From: Segatella copri
GTDB lineage: Bacteria; Bacteroidota; Bacteroidia; Bacteroidales; Bacteroidaceae
DNA: 25,961 bases
Assembly: GCF_019127135.1 (NCBI RefSeq)
Contig: NZ_JAHOEA010000049.1
Location: forward strand, 1 to 25,961
Reading direction: 5' to 3'
Shown here one piece after another: positions 7,976-15,643 of this stretch. The translations under genes and the position numbers were made by a program. The notes beneath the pieces are model-generated. The model saw only the letters and a list, made by a program, of their open reading frames with translations, searched no databases and had not been told where the DNA came from. Each line of letters begins with the position of its first letter. Position 1 is the first letter of the stretch.

Positions 7976-8919
7976 AGTAATACGGTTTCTGGTACGAGTA
8001 TGTTATATGCCATGATAAGTACCAGCATGATGAGCAGCAGGATGAAGGTGATGTTGGTAAACTTACCTCTGGTGAATGTGATGAAATGGGCGATAAGCGG
8101 TGCTGTATTCACAATCAGAATGCCGCCCAGTTCCTGTATATGTTGAGGCTGCAGGATGATGAAGATGATGCTGGCAGCCGATAACATGATAAACGTTTCG
8201 TAGATCATGCGGGTGCGTATCTTATCGCCGTAGCTGGTGCGTATGAAGTGGATGGAACCGATGATGGTGAGCAGGGTAACGAAACTCAGGTTCAGAAGCT
8301 GATGGTCGGTAACCTGCGAATAATCAAAGAGTTCGCTGTAGTTGATGAATCCACAGAAGTGATCTGCCAACCCCTGTATGTTGTCAGTATAGAAGAAATA
8401 GCCGGCTGCAAACCAGTAGGGCACGATGAGACCTACCAGGGATGCAAAGAATGTCTTTACGCTAAAGGAGAGGGTAAACACCATCATCATAATCCACAGT
8501 ATAGGCATGAAATAGCCTATCTGCACGAAAATCAACGATGCCAGACCGATGCAGGCAAAGGCGTAGAAAGTCCAGCCTGTAGAGCGTTTATCCTGATAGC
8601 AATTCCAGATAATGAGATAAAAGGCGATGAAACACATCGTCACAATACTGCTTTTTAAAGAGAGGTGGGGGAGTCCTGCCATCGTCATTAATGCCAGAAA
8701 ACTGCAGGATACCATTCGGCTGTAGGTACGCATCAGGGCATTACGGTTGTTCAGTTCCACCATCAGCAGGGTAGACATGGCTGTGAAAGCAAATTCTACC
8801 CAGATATTGGATACCAATAAACCTACTGCAACCCAAACCAGTGTGGCAAGGGTTGCAGTAATAGGTAAAGAGTAGCGGCTAGCCGCTACTTTATTTTGAA
8901 AAGTTTTCTTTCTTAACAT
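7972..8919 (-). CDS. Polytopic membrane protein of unknown function
   Basis: This 315-residue protein is very hydrophobic, with an estimated eight to ten membrane helices and a short basic N-terminus (MLRKKTFQNK). I do not recognise a family with confidence. It lacks the motifs expected of an ABC-3 metal permease, so I do not assign it as the missing partner of the ABC ATPase downstream, although its position makes that worth testing. Its stop overlaps the start of the YqaA-like gene by four bases, so both are translated from one mRNA. Upstream is a repeat-like A+T-rich stretch in which no clear promoter was seen. Confidence 0.75.
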   Translation of the reverse strand: MLRKKTFQNKVAASRYSLPITATLATLVWVAVGLLVSNIWVEFAFTAMSTLLMVELNNRNALMRTYSRMVSCSFLALMTMAGLPHLSLKSSIVTMCFIAFYLIIWNCYQDKRSTGWTFYAFACIGLASLIFVQIGYFMPILWIMMMVFTLSFSVKTFFASLVGLIVPYWFAAGYFFYTDNIQGLADHFCGFINYSELFDYSQVTDHQLLNLSFVTLLTIIGSIHFIRTSYGDKIRTRMIYETFIMLSAASIIFIILQPQHIQELGGILIVNTAPLIAHFITFTRGKFTNITFILLLIMLVLIMAYNILVPETVLL

Positions 8920-8926
8920 CTATATT

Positions 8927-9060
8927 TAGTTTATAGTTTATAGTTAATAGTTTATAGAGGCTTGCGCCGTTATAAAATGGACTTGCATACCTAAAAATAA
9001 TCAATTAATAATCGAAGAATGCATGAATGTCTATTAATTATAAACTATTAACTATTAACT
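8927..9060. repeat. A+T-rich inverted repeat between purD and the membrane protein gene
   Basis: AGTTAATAGTTTATA (8942-8956) and its exact reverse complement TATAAACTATTAACT (9039-9053) face each other, each inside short 7-10 base reiterations of AGTTTAT or TATTAAC. The outer right part lies just behind the purD stop. The unit is related in style to the AGTTCAA/AGTTAAA repeats at 6382 and 16922. Confidence 0.65.
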
Positions 9061-9064
9061 CATC

Positions 9065-10333
9065 TTAAAGGTCCTGTCCGATATCAGAACGGAAGTACTT
9101 GTCGGTGAACTGGATCTTCTGTGCCTCAGCAAAGCTCTTCTTCAGGGCTTCTTCCTTGTTCTTGCCATAGCTGCTTACGCAGATGACACGACCACCATTG
9201 GTAACTACCTGACCATCCTTCATGGCTGTACCGGAGTGGAATACTACTGAGCCTTCCACGTCATCGATGCCCTGGATAGGATAACCCTTCTTGTAAGCCT
9301 CTGGATAACCGCCGCTTACGAGCATTACACAGACTGCAGCACGCTCGTCAAACTCGATGCTGCGCTTGTCCAAATCGCCTGCTGCTACACCTTCGAAGAG
9401 GTCCACGATGTCACTCTTCAGACGGAGCATCACGCTCTCAGTCTCTGGATCACCCATACGGCAGTTGTACTCGATGACCATAGGCTCGCCTTCAACGTTA
9501 ATCAGACCGAAGAAGATGAATCCCTTATAGTCGATGTTCTCCTCAGCAAGTCCTTCTACTGTAGGACGGATGATGCGCTCGTCAACCTTCTGCATCCACT
9601 CCTTGGTAGCGAATGGTACAGGGGTAACGCTACCCATACCGCCGGTGTTCAGACCGGTATCGTGCTCGCCGATGCGCTTGTAATCCTTAGCCTCAGGCAG
9701 AATCTTGTAGTTCTTGCCGTCGGTCAATACGAATACAGAGCACTCAATGCCGCTGAGGAATTCCTCGATGACTACGCGTGCAGAAGCGTTGCCGAACATA
9801 CCGCCGAGCATCTCCTTGAACTCTTTCTTAGCCTCTTCCAGGGTAGGGAGGATGAGAACGCCCTTACCGGCGCACAAACCGTCAGCCTTCAATACATAAG
9901 GAGCCTTCAGTGTCTCCAGGAATTTCAAGCCTTCCTCTACGTGCTCGCCGTCGAAAGTCTCATACTGGGCAGTAGGGATGTTGTGGCGCTTCATGAACTT
10001 CTTGGCGAAGTCCTTGCTGCCTTCCAATACGGCGCCAGCCTTTGATGGACCGATGACTGGGATGTTCTGGGTGCGAGGATCGTTCTTGAAGTCATCGTAA
10101 ACACCCTTTACCAATGGGTCTTCCGGACCAACTACTACCATATCAACGCCATTTTCAACTGAGAAGTTCTTGAGCGCCTCAAAGTCGTCTGCCTTGATAT
10201 CTACGTTCTCGCCGACATTCTGTGTACCGGCATTACCAGGAGCGATGAAGAGTTTCTCACACTTCTCGCTCTGAGCGATTTTCCATGCTAAGGCGTGCTC
10301 GCGGCCACCGCCTCCTAACAATAAAATTTTCAT
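9065..10333 (-). CDS. purD: Phosphoribosylamine-glycine ligase (GAR synthetase)
   Basis: PurD catalyses ATP-dependent joining of glycine to 5-phosphoribosylamine, the second step of de novo purine synthesis. The 422-residue product has the full pattern: [16 protein letters not shown] at the N-terminus, GPEDPL (69-74), the ATP-grasp loop [11 protein letters not shown] (149-159) and the signature YNCRMGDPE (289-297) with metal-binding residues, then the C-terminal GARS domain. I chose the ATG at 10331-10333 because the protein then begins exactly like other PurD proteins. An upstream in-frame ATG at 10381 would add 16 unrelated residues ([16 protein letters not shown]) encoded by the end of a repeat element. 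No clear promoter was seen between the repeat and the start. It stands alone, without other pur genes nearby. Confidence 0.95.
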   Translation of the reverse strand: MKILLLGGGGREHALAWKIAQSEKCEKLFIAPGNAGTQNVGENVDIKADDFEALKNFSVENGVDMVVVGPEDPLVKGVYDDFKNDPRTQNIPVIGPSKAGAVLEGSKDFAKKFMKRHNIPTAQYETFDGEHVEEGLKFLETLKAPYVLKADGLCAGKGVLILPTLEEAKKEFKEMLGGMFGNASARVVIEEFLSGIECSVFVLTDGKNYKILPEAKDYKRIGEHDTGLNTGGMGSVTPVPFATKEWMQKVDERIIRPTVEGLAEENIDYKGFIFFGLINVEGEPMVIEYNCRMGDPETESVMLRLKSDIVDLFEGVAAGDLDKRSIEFDERAAVCVMLVSGGYPEAYKKGYPIQGIDDVEGSVVFHSGTAMKDGQVVTNGGRVICVSSYGKNKEEALKKSFAEAQKIQFTDKYFRSDIGQDL

Positions 10334-10362
10334 TTGCTGTAAGTTATTGTTTGTTACTAAAC

Positions 10363-10598
10363 TTTCGCAAGTAAGCCCCACACGCCCTGAAAGGGCAGAA
10401 GCCCCTAGCCCAGGGCATCGCCCTGGGTAATTACGGACGCAAACCTGTCGCCCTGTAAGGGCAAAAGCTTTAAAACTCCAGACAAAACATAAAGCTTTTG
10501 CCCTTACAGGGCGCCTTACTGATTGCCATTATACCCAGGGCGATGCCCTGGGCTAGGAGCTTTTGGGCCTTCAGCCCGTTCTTGAACCACTTGCGAAA
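10363..10598. repeat. Palindrome-rich MITE/REP-like element, full copy
   Basis: The ends are an exact 10-base inverted repeat, TTTCGCAAGT (10363-10372) and ACTTGCGAAA (10589-10598). Inside, two arms are near-complementary around a 19-base centre. Each arm carries small hairpins: GCCCTGAAAGGGC at the left end, CCCAGGGC-ATC-GCCCTGGG (10409-10427) and its partner at 10534-10552, the inner CGCCCTGTAAGGGC, and GGGCCTTCAGCCC at the right. It sits between the S9 peptidase stop and the purD start. There is no ORF of its own; the plus-strand reading frames are by-products of the palindromes. Confidence 0.85.
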
Positions 10599-10608
10599 CT
10601 TGAATTTG

Positions 10609-12903
10609 TTATTTCAAATAATCGAAGAAATAATTGCTGATGCGCTCATGCAGATGAGTGCTCTGATGACCTCTCATGTTGTGAGGCTCGCCAGGATAGA
10701 CGAAGAAGTCTGGCTGGGTGCCTGCTGCGATGCAAGCCTTGAGGAAGGTGAGGCAGTGCTGTGGCACTACAGTCACATCGTTCAAGCCCTGGATAATCTG
10801 CAGCTTGCCCTTCAGGTTCTTTGCCTGATAGAGCAGAGAGGTCTTCCTGTAACCCTCTGGGTTGGTCTGTGGGGTGTCCATATAGCGTTCGCCATACATC
10901 ACCTCGTACCAGTGCCAGTCGATTACTGGACCGCCTGCTACGCCTACCTTGAACACATCAGGGTGGTTGGTCATCAGCGAGATGGTCATGAATCCGCCGA
11001 AGCTCCAGCCGTGAACGCCAATCTTGTCAGCATCTACGTAAGGAAGCGTCTTCAGATATTCCACGCCCTTCATCTGGTCTTGCATCTCAATCTGTCCGAG
11101 CTGGCGGAAGGTAGCCTGCTCGAAAGCCTTGCCACGGTTCTCACTTCCACGGTTGTCGAGGATGAAGAGCAGATAGCCCTTTTCTGCCATGTAGGTTTCC
11201 CAACCACGGCTAGAGTAGTTCCAGCGGGCATCTACGTTGTGGGCATGAGGTCCACCATATACATATATAATGGTAGGATACTTCTTGTTTGGATCGAAGT
11301 TTACCGGTTTCACCATTCTCCAGTAGAGGTCTGTTTCGCCATCGGCAGCCTTGATGGTACCGCAGCTGTACTCAGGTACATTGTAGCCTTTCCAAGGGTT
11401 CTCGGCTGTGAAGTAAGCGGTGCGCTTGCCGTTCTCGGTATTCACGAGGGCAATCTTGCGAGGCACGGTAGGAGTAGAGTAGTTGTCGAAGACATACTGT
11501 CCGTTCTCGCTCAAAGTGGCGCTGTGCCATCCCTTGCCGCAATCATCTACCAGCGTACGCTTGCCGGTTTTTGTATCTACGGCAAAGATGTTTCTCTGGA
11601 TAGGCGATTTCTCGTTGGATGCGATGATGATGCTCTTGCGCTTGGTGTTGAAGCCGAGTACTTCCATCACCTCCCATTTGCCGGAAGTCAACTGCTTGAT
11701 TTCGAGCGATTCTGTGTTGCTGGCCATGCGGCTTCCGTGCTTGCCCAGGGTGCAGAGATAGAGGTGGTTGTAGCCATCCTTGCGGCTCTGCATGATGAAA
11801 CTGTTGCTGTCCCAAGGCAGGAACTGGATAGGGTGGCAAGGCTCCACGTATTTCTCGTCGGTTTCGCGATAGAGCTCGCCTGTTTTCTCGCCGGTTTCTG
11901 CATTGTAGGCAGTCAGGCGGCAGTCGTTCTGGTCGCGGTTCAGTTCGAACATATAGATGGTCTTGCTGTCCGGACTCCATGCGATGTTGGTGAAGTAGCG
12001 GTCGGTTGGATCGCCAGCCTTCAGAGAGATGGTCTTGCCGGTCATGCAGTCGAACACGCCTACGGTTACCTTGTGTGATTTCTCGCCCGTCATCGGATAC
12101 TTGTCTGGTGCAGGAGTAGCAATGCAACTCTGTGTTTCAGGATGATTGAAACCGATTTCCGGGATGTCGACCTGCGGATAGTCGGTTACCATACTCTGGT
12201 CCATGCGATAGAAGGCGAGCAGTTCGCCGTTCGGACTCCAGAAGGTTCCCTTGTTGATACCGAACTCATCGCGGTGAACACTCTGGCCATAAACAATTTC
12301 GCGGCTTCCGTCCTTTGAAAGCTGGAAATCGTGAGATTTCTTCTCTTTTGTCAGGGCGTTGCTGGTTACATCGAAGGTACGCACATAGAGGTTACTGCCC
12401 TTCAGATAGGCGAAGGCGTTCTGCTGGGCGTTGGCCTCCAGGAGGTTCTCACCGTCAGCAAAATCCATCTCGCTCAGCAGCTTATGCTTCTTGAAGTCGA
12501 TGGTATAAGTCTTGCTGCCGTTGCTTACCATCACGATGCTCTTGCCTGCAAAAGGGAAGAGTGCATTGTAGAGGGCTCTTACCTTGATGTCCTTGGTTGG
12601 AGCAATCCACTGGTTGATGTCATTGATGCCGAAGAGTCTGGTCTCCTTGCCTGTCGTCTTGTTGACGAGATAGCAGGCATCCACATCCTGGCGAACGAGT
12701 TCATTGCCCCACCAGGTGCACCAGCGGTTCTTAGCTACCATGTTACGATAGTTGTTGCCGCCGAAGTTCAGGTCTTCCAGCGTAAAGGTTTTCTCGCCTT
12801 TTTGAGCAGGAACCACGCCCTGAGCCTGTAAGTCGGTTGCATTCATAGCCATCATAATCATAGCAGCAAAAGATAATTTATAAATTGAATTCTTCAGATT
12901 CAT
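10609..12903 (-). CDS. S9 family prolyl peptidase (DPP IV / prolyl tripeptidyl peptidase type), secreted
   Basis: This 764-residue exported serine peptidase removes Xaa-Pro di- or tripeptides from peptide N-termini. I start it at the ATG at 12901-12903 because this gives a proper signal peptide (MNLKNSIYKLSFAAMIMMAM..., cleavage near ATDLQAQG); the upstream ATG at 12957 adds a basic, unlikely extension. A beta-propeller region (about 40-510) is followed by an alpha/beta-hydrolase domain. The catalytic triad is Ser634 in GWSFGG, Asp709 in GLNDVTV and His741 in GEPHNM. The propeller motif VHRDEFGINKGTFWSP (from about residue 209), with E213 as a candidate N-terminus-binding Glu, looks more like P. 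gingivalis prolyl tripeptidyl peptidase than mammalian DPP IV, but I cannot decide between the two activities. It likely supports periplasmic peptide use. It follows the methyltransferase gene and may be read through a hairpin from the cysE promoter. Confidence 0.92.
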   Translation of the reverse strand: MNLKNSIYKLSFAAMIMMAMNATDLQAQGVVPAQKGEKTFTLEDLNFGGNNYRNMVAKNRWCTWWGNELVRQDVDACYLVNKTTGKETRLFGINDINQWIAPTKDIKVRALYNALFPFAGKSIVMVSNGSKTYTIDFKKHKLLSEMDFADGENLLEANAQQNAFAYLKGSNLYVRTFDVTSNALTKEKKSHDFQLSKDGSREIVYGQSVHRDEFGINKGTFWSPNGELLAFYRMDQSMVTDYPQVDIPEIGFNHPETQSCIATPAPDKYPMTGEKSHKVTVGVFDCMTGKTISLKAGDPTDRYFTNIAWSPDSKTIYMFELNRDQNDCRLTAYNAETGEKTGELYRETDEKYVEPCHPIQFLPWDSNSFIMQSRKDGYNHLYLCTLGKHGSRMASNTESLEIKQLTSGKWEVMEVLGFNTKRKSIIIASNEKSPIQRNIFAVDTKTGKRTLVDDCGKGWHSATLSENGQYVFDNYSTPTVPRKIALVNTENGKRTAYFTAENPWKGYNVPEYSCGTIKAADGETDLYWRMVKPVNFDPNKKYPTIIYVYGGPHAHNVDARWNYSSRGWETYMAEKGYLLFILDNRGSENRGKAFEQATFRQLGQIEMQDQMKGVEYLKTLPYVDADKIGVHGWSFGGFMTISLMTNHPDVFKVGVAGGPVIDWHWYEVMYGERYMDTPQTNPEGYRKTSLLYQAKNLKGKLQIIQGLNDVTVVPQHCLTFLKACIAAGTQPDFFVYPGEPHNMRGHQSTHLHERISNYFFDYLK

Positions 12904-12931
12904 TATATTCTTTACTTTATCGGGGTTACCA

Positions 12932-12960
12932 CCCATGCGTCGTGAAACACGACGCATGGG
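12932..12960. terminator. Strong hairpin between the methyltransferase and peptidase genes
   Basis: A perfect 13-bp stem (CCCATGCGTCGTG, 12932-12944, with 12948-12960) closes a three-base loop. No T-run follows on the minus strand, so it is not a textbook terminator; it may act as an attenuator, mRNA-stabilising structure or repeat. Its core (12939-12953) matches 2074-2088 in 14 of 15 positions when read on the minus strand. Confidence 0.55.
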
Positions 12961-12972
12961 GATTATGTCTCT

Positions 12973-14556
12973 TTAATCCTCGTCGTCGAAGTCAACGCTG
13001 AAGTTCTTCTTGCCTCCGCGCTTGCCTCCGAAATCACGGCCACCACGTTTGTCGCCCTTGAAGCCACCTCGCTTGTCGCCTTTCTCGAAACGCTTTCCGT
13101 CGCGCTTGCCACCGAAGTCACGGCCACCCTTGCGGTCGCCCTTGAAGCTGCGGCTTCCACGCTTGTCATCGTCGTCATCATTGCGTCGACCGCCGCCACC
13201 GATACGTGAACGACCGCCCTTATGGAACTCAGCACGCTTCTTCTCGAAGTCTTCCAGACGGTGAGTATGGAACTTGAAAGAACGGATATCGTCCTCCTCG
13301 TTTTCTGTCTCCTCGCTTACACGCTTCTTGAATTCACGCTCCTTCTTGAAACGGTGCTTCTGAGCCATCTCGCTCTTCTCGCGCTCTGTCTTCACAATAC
13401 CGCCTTCAGAACGGAAGTCCTTCATCTTGCCGTCGAACATCACATACTTGCGGAATTCGCACTCCAAGCTTCCGTTGAATACAGGAATCTTGATAGATGG
13501 TTTCAGACCAATCTGCTCGAAGCACTCCTCGCGGTAACTCAATACCCAAGCCTCGTTGCCGGCAAAAGCCTTCTTGAAACGCTCACCTATCATCTTGTAG
13601 GTGTTCAGAAGGTTAGGGGTAGAGATGCGCTCGCCGTATGGAGGGTTCATCACGATGATGCTCTTCTCGGCTGGCTGGGTGAAGTCCTTGAAATCAGCCT
13701 GTGAGATGGTGATGTCCTTGCTAAGACCGGCAGCACGAACGTTGAGGTTAGCTGTGTTTACAGCCTTCATGTCAACATCGTAGCCATAGATATGGTGCTC
13801 AAACTCGCGCTCCTGAGAGTCGTCGTTATAAATCATATCGAAGAGATCCTGGTCGAAATCGTTCCACTTCTCGAAGGCAAACTCCTTGCGGAACACACCT
13901 GGAGAGATGTTGCGGGCGATGAGGGCAGCTTCGATGGCGATGGTACCTGAACCACACATCGGGTCGATGAAATCGCATTCGCCCTTCCAGCCAGTCATCA
14001 GAATCATACCTGCAGCGAGAACCTCGTTCAGAGGAGCCTCTACCTGCTCTTGGCGGTAGCCACGGCGGTGCAGACTCTCACCACTCGAATCGAGACTCAA
14101 GGTGGCATTGTCTTCTGCAATGTGGATGTTGAGGCGGATATCCGGGTTAGATACGCTGATATTTGGACGTGTACCCTGCTTCTCGCGGAACCAGTCAACA
14201 ATCGCATCCTTTACCTTGTAGGTTACGAAGCGTGAGTTGCGGAACTCCTCTGAGTAGACTACTGAGTCAACAGAGAAAGTCTTCTTCACGTCTAAGATGT
14301 CATCCCACTTGATCTTCTGGATCTGATCATACACCTCTTCAGCGCTTCTAGCCTTGAAGTGCTTGATAGGCTTTAAGATACGGATGGCTGTGTGCAACTG
14401 GAAGTTAGCACGATACATCATTTCCTTGTCGCCTGTGAAAGACACCATGCGGCGACCGATCTGTACATTATTGGCACCCAACTGGGTGAGCTCTTCAGCC
14501 AAGACAGGCTCGAGGCCCATGAAGGTCTTGGCAATGAGTTCAAATTCCTGTTCCAT
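12973..14556 (-). CDS. THUMP-domain class I RNA methyltransferase (RlmL N-terminal-like) with an Arg/Gly-rich tail
   Basis: This 527-residue protein has an N-terminal THUMP/ferredoxin-like RNA-binding region (about 1-160), then a Rossmann methyltransferase with SAM-binding DPMCGSGT (198-205), GYDVD (258-262) and the amino-methylating catalytic motif NPPYGER (304-310). This is the arrangement of enzymes making m2G2445 in 23S rRNA (RlmL N-half) or m2G in tRNA. From about 385 the protein is highly charged, and from about 446 to the end it is a low-complexity tail of KGDKRGG, RDFGGKR and DDDDD units, likely disordered and RNA-binding. Its ATG lies inside the cysE coding sequence (17-base overlap), so it is probably co-translated with cysE. 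The target base cannot be read from sequence alone. Confidence 0.9.
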   Translation of the reverse strand: MEQEFELIAKTFMGLEPVLAEELTQLGANNVQIGRRMVSFTGDKEMMYRANFQLHTAIRILKPIKHFKARSAEEVYDQIQKIKWDDILDVKKTFSVDSVVYSEEFRNSRFVTYKVKDAIVDWFREKQGTRPNISVSNPDIRLNIHIAEDNATLSLDSSGESLHRRGYRQEQVEAPLNEVLAAGMILMTGWKGECDFIDPMCGSGTIAIEAALIARNISPGVFRKEFAFEKWNDFDQDLFDMIYNDDSQEREFEHHIYGYDVDMKAVNTANLNVRAAGLSKDITISQADFKDFTQPAEKSIIVMNPPYGERISTPNLLNTYKMIGERFKKAFAGNEAWVLSYREECFEQIGLKPSIKIPVFNGSLECEFRKYVMFDGKMKDFRSEGGIVKTEREKSEMAQKHRFKKEREFKKRVSEETENEEDDIRSFKFHTHRLEDFEKKRAEFHKGGRSRIGGGGRRNDDDDDKRGSRSFKGDRKGGRDFGGKRDGKRFEKGDKRGGFKGDKRGGRDFGGKRGGKKNFSVDFDDED

Positions 14557-15481
14557 TATTGAATTCTATATCTAATAAACTTTGTTTTTCTTTTTTATAT
14601 TTCTTTGTTTTTGGTTTCATATCCTTGGTAACCCATACGTTGGCTCCCACTACGCAGCCTTCTCCGATGGTGATGCGACCGAGGATGGTGGCATTGGCGT
14701 AGACGATGACATTATCTTCGAGGATAGGGTGGCGAGGGATTCCCTTGATAGGATTGCCGTCCTTATCGAGTGGGAAACTCTTGGCTCCGAGGGTTACACC
14801 CTGGTAGAGTTTCACATTGTCGCCGATGATGCAGGTAGCTCCAATCACCACACCCGTACCGTGGTCGATGGTGAAGTGCTTGCCGATGGTAGCCTCCGGG
14901 TTAATATCAATACCGGTTTCCGAATGAGCCAGCTCAGTCATCATTCTCGGAATGAGCGGCACTCCCAGTTCGTGCAGTACGTGGGCGATGCGGTAGTTGG
15001 TAATCGCCTTGATGACCGGGTAGCAGGAGATGATTTCTCCGTGACTCATGGCAGCCGGGTCGCCCTCGTAGGCAGCCTCTACATCGGTAGCCAGAATCTT
15101 GCGCAGTCTTGGGAATTCCATGATTGTCTTGGCTGCAATCACGCCTGCCTTGGCACGCTGGTGCTGCAATTCTGCCTGGGTTTCCGTTTCGCAGTCGTTG
15201 GCGAAGCAGAGACCGGCGAGAATTTGCTCTGACAGCATCTCATAGAGTTTCTCTACTCTTACTCCAATATGATATTTGATGGTTGAGATATTTACCGAAG
15301 AATTGCCGAAATATCCCGGAAAGAGGATAGAACGGGACAAACTGATGATTTCTTCGAGCGCCTTGCCCGAAGGAAGTGGATTCCCGTCTCGATGCTGATG
15401 AAAGAGACCCTTCAAAGATTCGGCGCTCGAAAGCTCCTCGATGGTCTCTGTCAACTGATGAGTTAATGTATCTTTACTCAT
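14540..15481 (-). CDS. cysE: Serine O-acetyltransferase
   Basis: The enzyme acetylates L-serine with acetyl-CoA to give O-acetylserine, the cysteine precursor. The 313-residue product has the helical N-terminal domain, including D141-P-A (equivalent to the D92-P-A of the E. coli enzyme), followed by a left-handed beta-helix of hexapeptide repeats (about 190-285). Active-site elements are TGIDI (D192), the catalytic His207 in DHGTGVVIGA, and RHP (H251). It is longer than E. coli CysE and resembles the EpsC-type bacterial branch. The C-terminus ends in a Lys-rich segment (KPKTKKYKKEKQ). A well-formed Bacteroidetes promoter precedes the ATG by about 30 bases. The downstream methyltransferase start overlaps its last codons by 17 bases. 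Confidence 0.93.
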   Translation of the reverse strand: MSKDTLTHQLTETIEELSSAESLKGLFHQHRDGNPLPSGKALEEIISLSRSILFPGYFGNSSVNISTIKYHIGVRVEKLYEMLSEQILAGLCFANDCETETQAELQHQRAKAGVIAAKTIMEFPRLRKILATDVEAAYEGDPAAMSHGEIISCYPVIKAITNYRIAHVLHELGVPLIPRMMTELAHSETGIDINPEATIGKHFTIDHGTGVVIGATCIIGDNVKLYQGVTLGAKSFPLDKDGNPIKGIPRHPILEDNVIVYANATILGRITIGEGCVVGANVWVTKDMKPKTKKYKKEKQSLLDIEFNNGTGI

Positions 15482-15510
15482 TTTCTTAATGTCTCAATAA
15501 AATTTGAGTG

Positions 15511-15541
15511 CAAAGATACGATTATTTTCTTGAATGACAAA
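15511..15541 (-). promoter_or_regulatory. Bacteroidetes-type promoter of the cysE operon
   Basis: On the minus strand, TTTG (15538-15541) is followed after exactly 19 bases by TATCTTTG (15511-15518). This fits the phylum consensus TTTG-N19-21-TAnnTTTG. The predicted start point is near 15505, leaving a leader of about 25 bases before the cysE ATG. Confidence 0.8.
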
Positions 15542-15600
15542 GAAATAGCTACGGTTTTTTGTATTTTTTAGAGTGATTTTTTGGGGGATGAAAGACGGAA

Positions 15601-15635
15601 AGACCCATATACGGTGTTTTACCGTACATGGGTCT
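15601..15635 (-). terminator. Probable terminator of the 1505-residue activase gene
   Basis: A 15-bp stem with one mismatch (AGACCCATATACGGT, 15601-15615, with 15621-15635) and the loop GTTTT lies nine bases behind the stop codon. The following minus-strand sequence is only moderately T-rich (TTCCGTCTTT), so efficiency is uncertain. Confidence 0.6.
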
Positions 15636-15643
15636 GGCTTGTC

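Noticed and set aside
10334..10381. Upstream purD start at 10381
   Set aside because: The extra 16 residues are encoded by the repeat element edge; the [14 protein letters not shown] start matches the family.
10498..12078. Open frame of 526 codons on the plus strand
   Set aside because: It begins in the palindromic repeat and continues antisense through the S9 peptidase gene, whose signal peptide and catalytic triad prove the minus strand. The repeat-derived start (MPLQGALL...) recurs at the half copy.
12904..12957. Upstream start for the S9 peptidase at 12957
   Set aside because: It adds a basic extension across the hairpin and would bury the signal peptide that begins at 12903.
13010..13264. 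Plus-strand Pro/Arg-rich 84-codon frame
   Set aside because: It is only the antisense reading of the Arg/Gly-rich tail of the methyltransferase.
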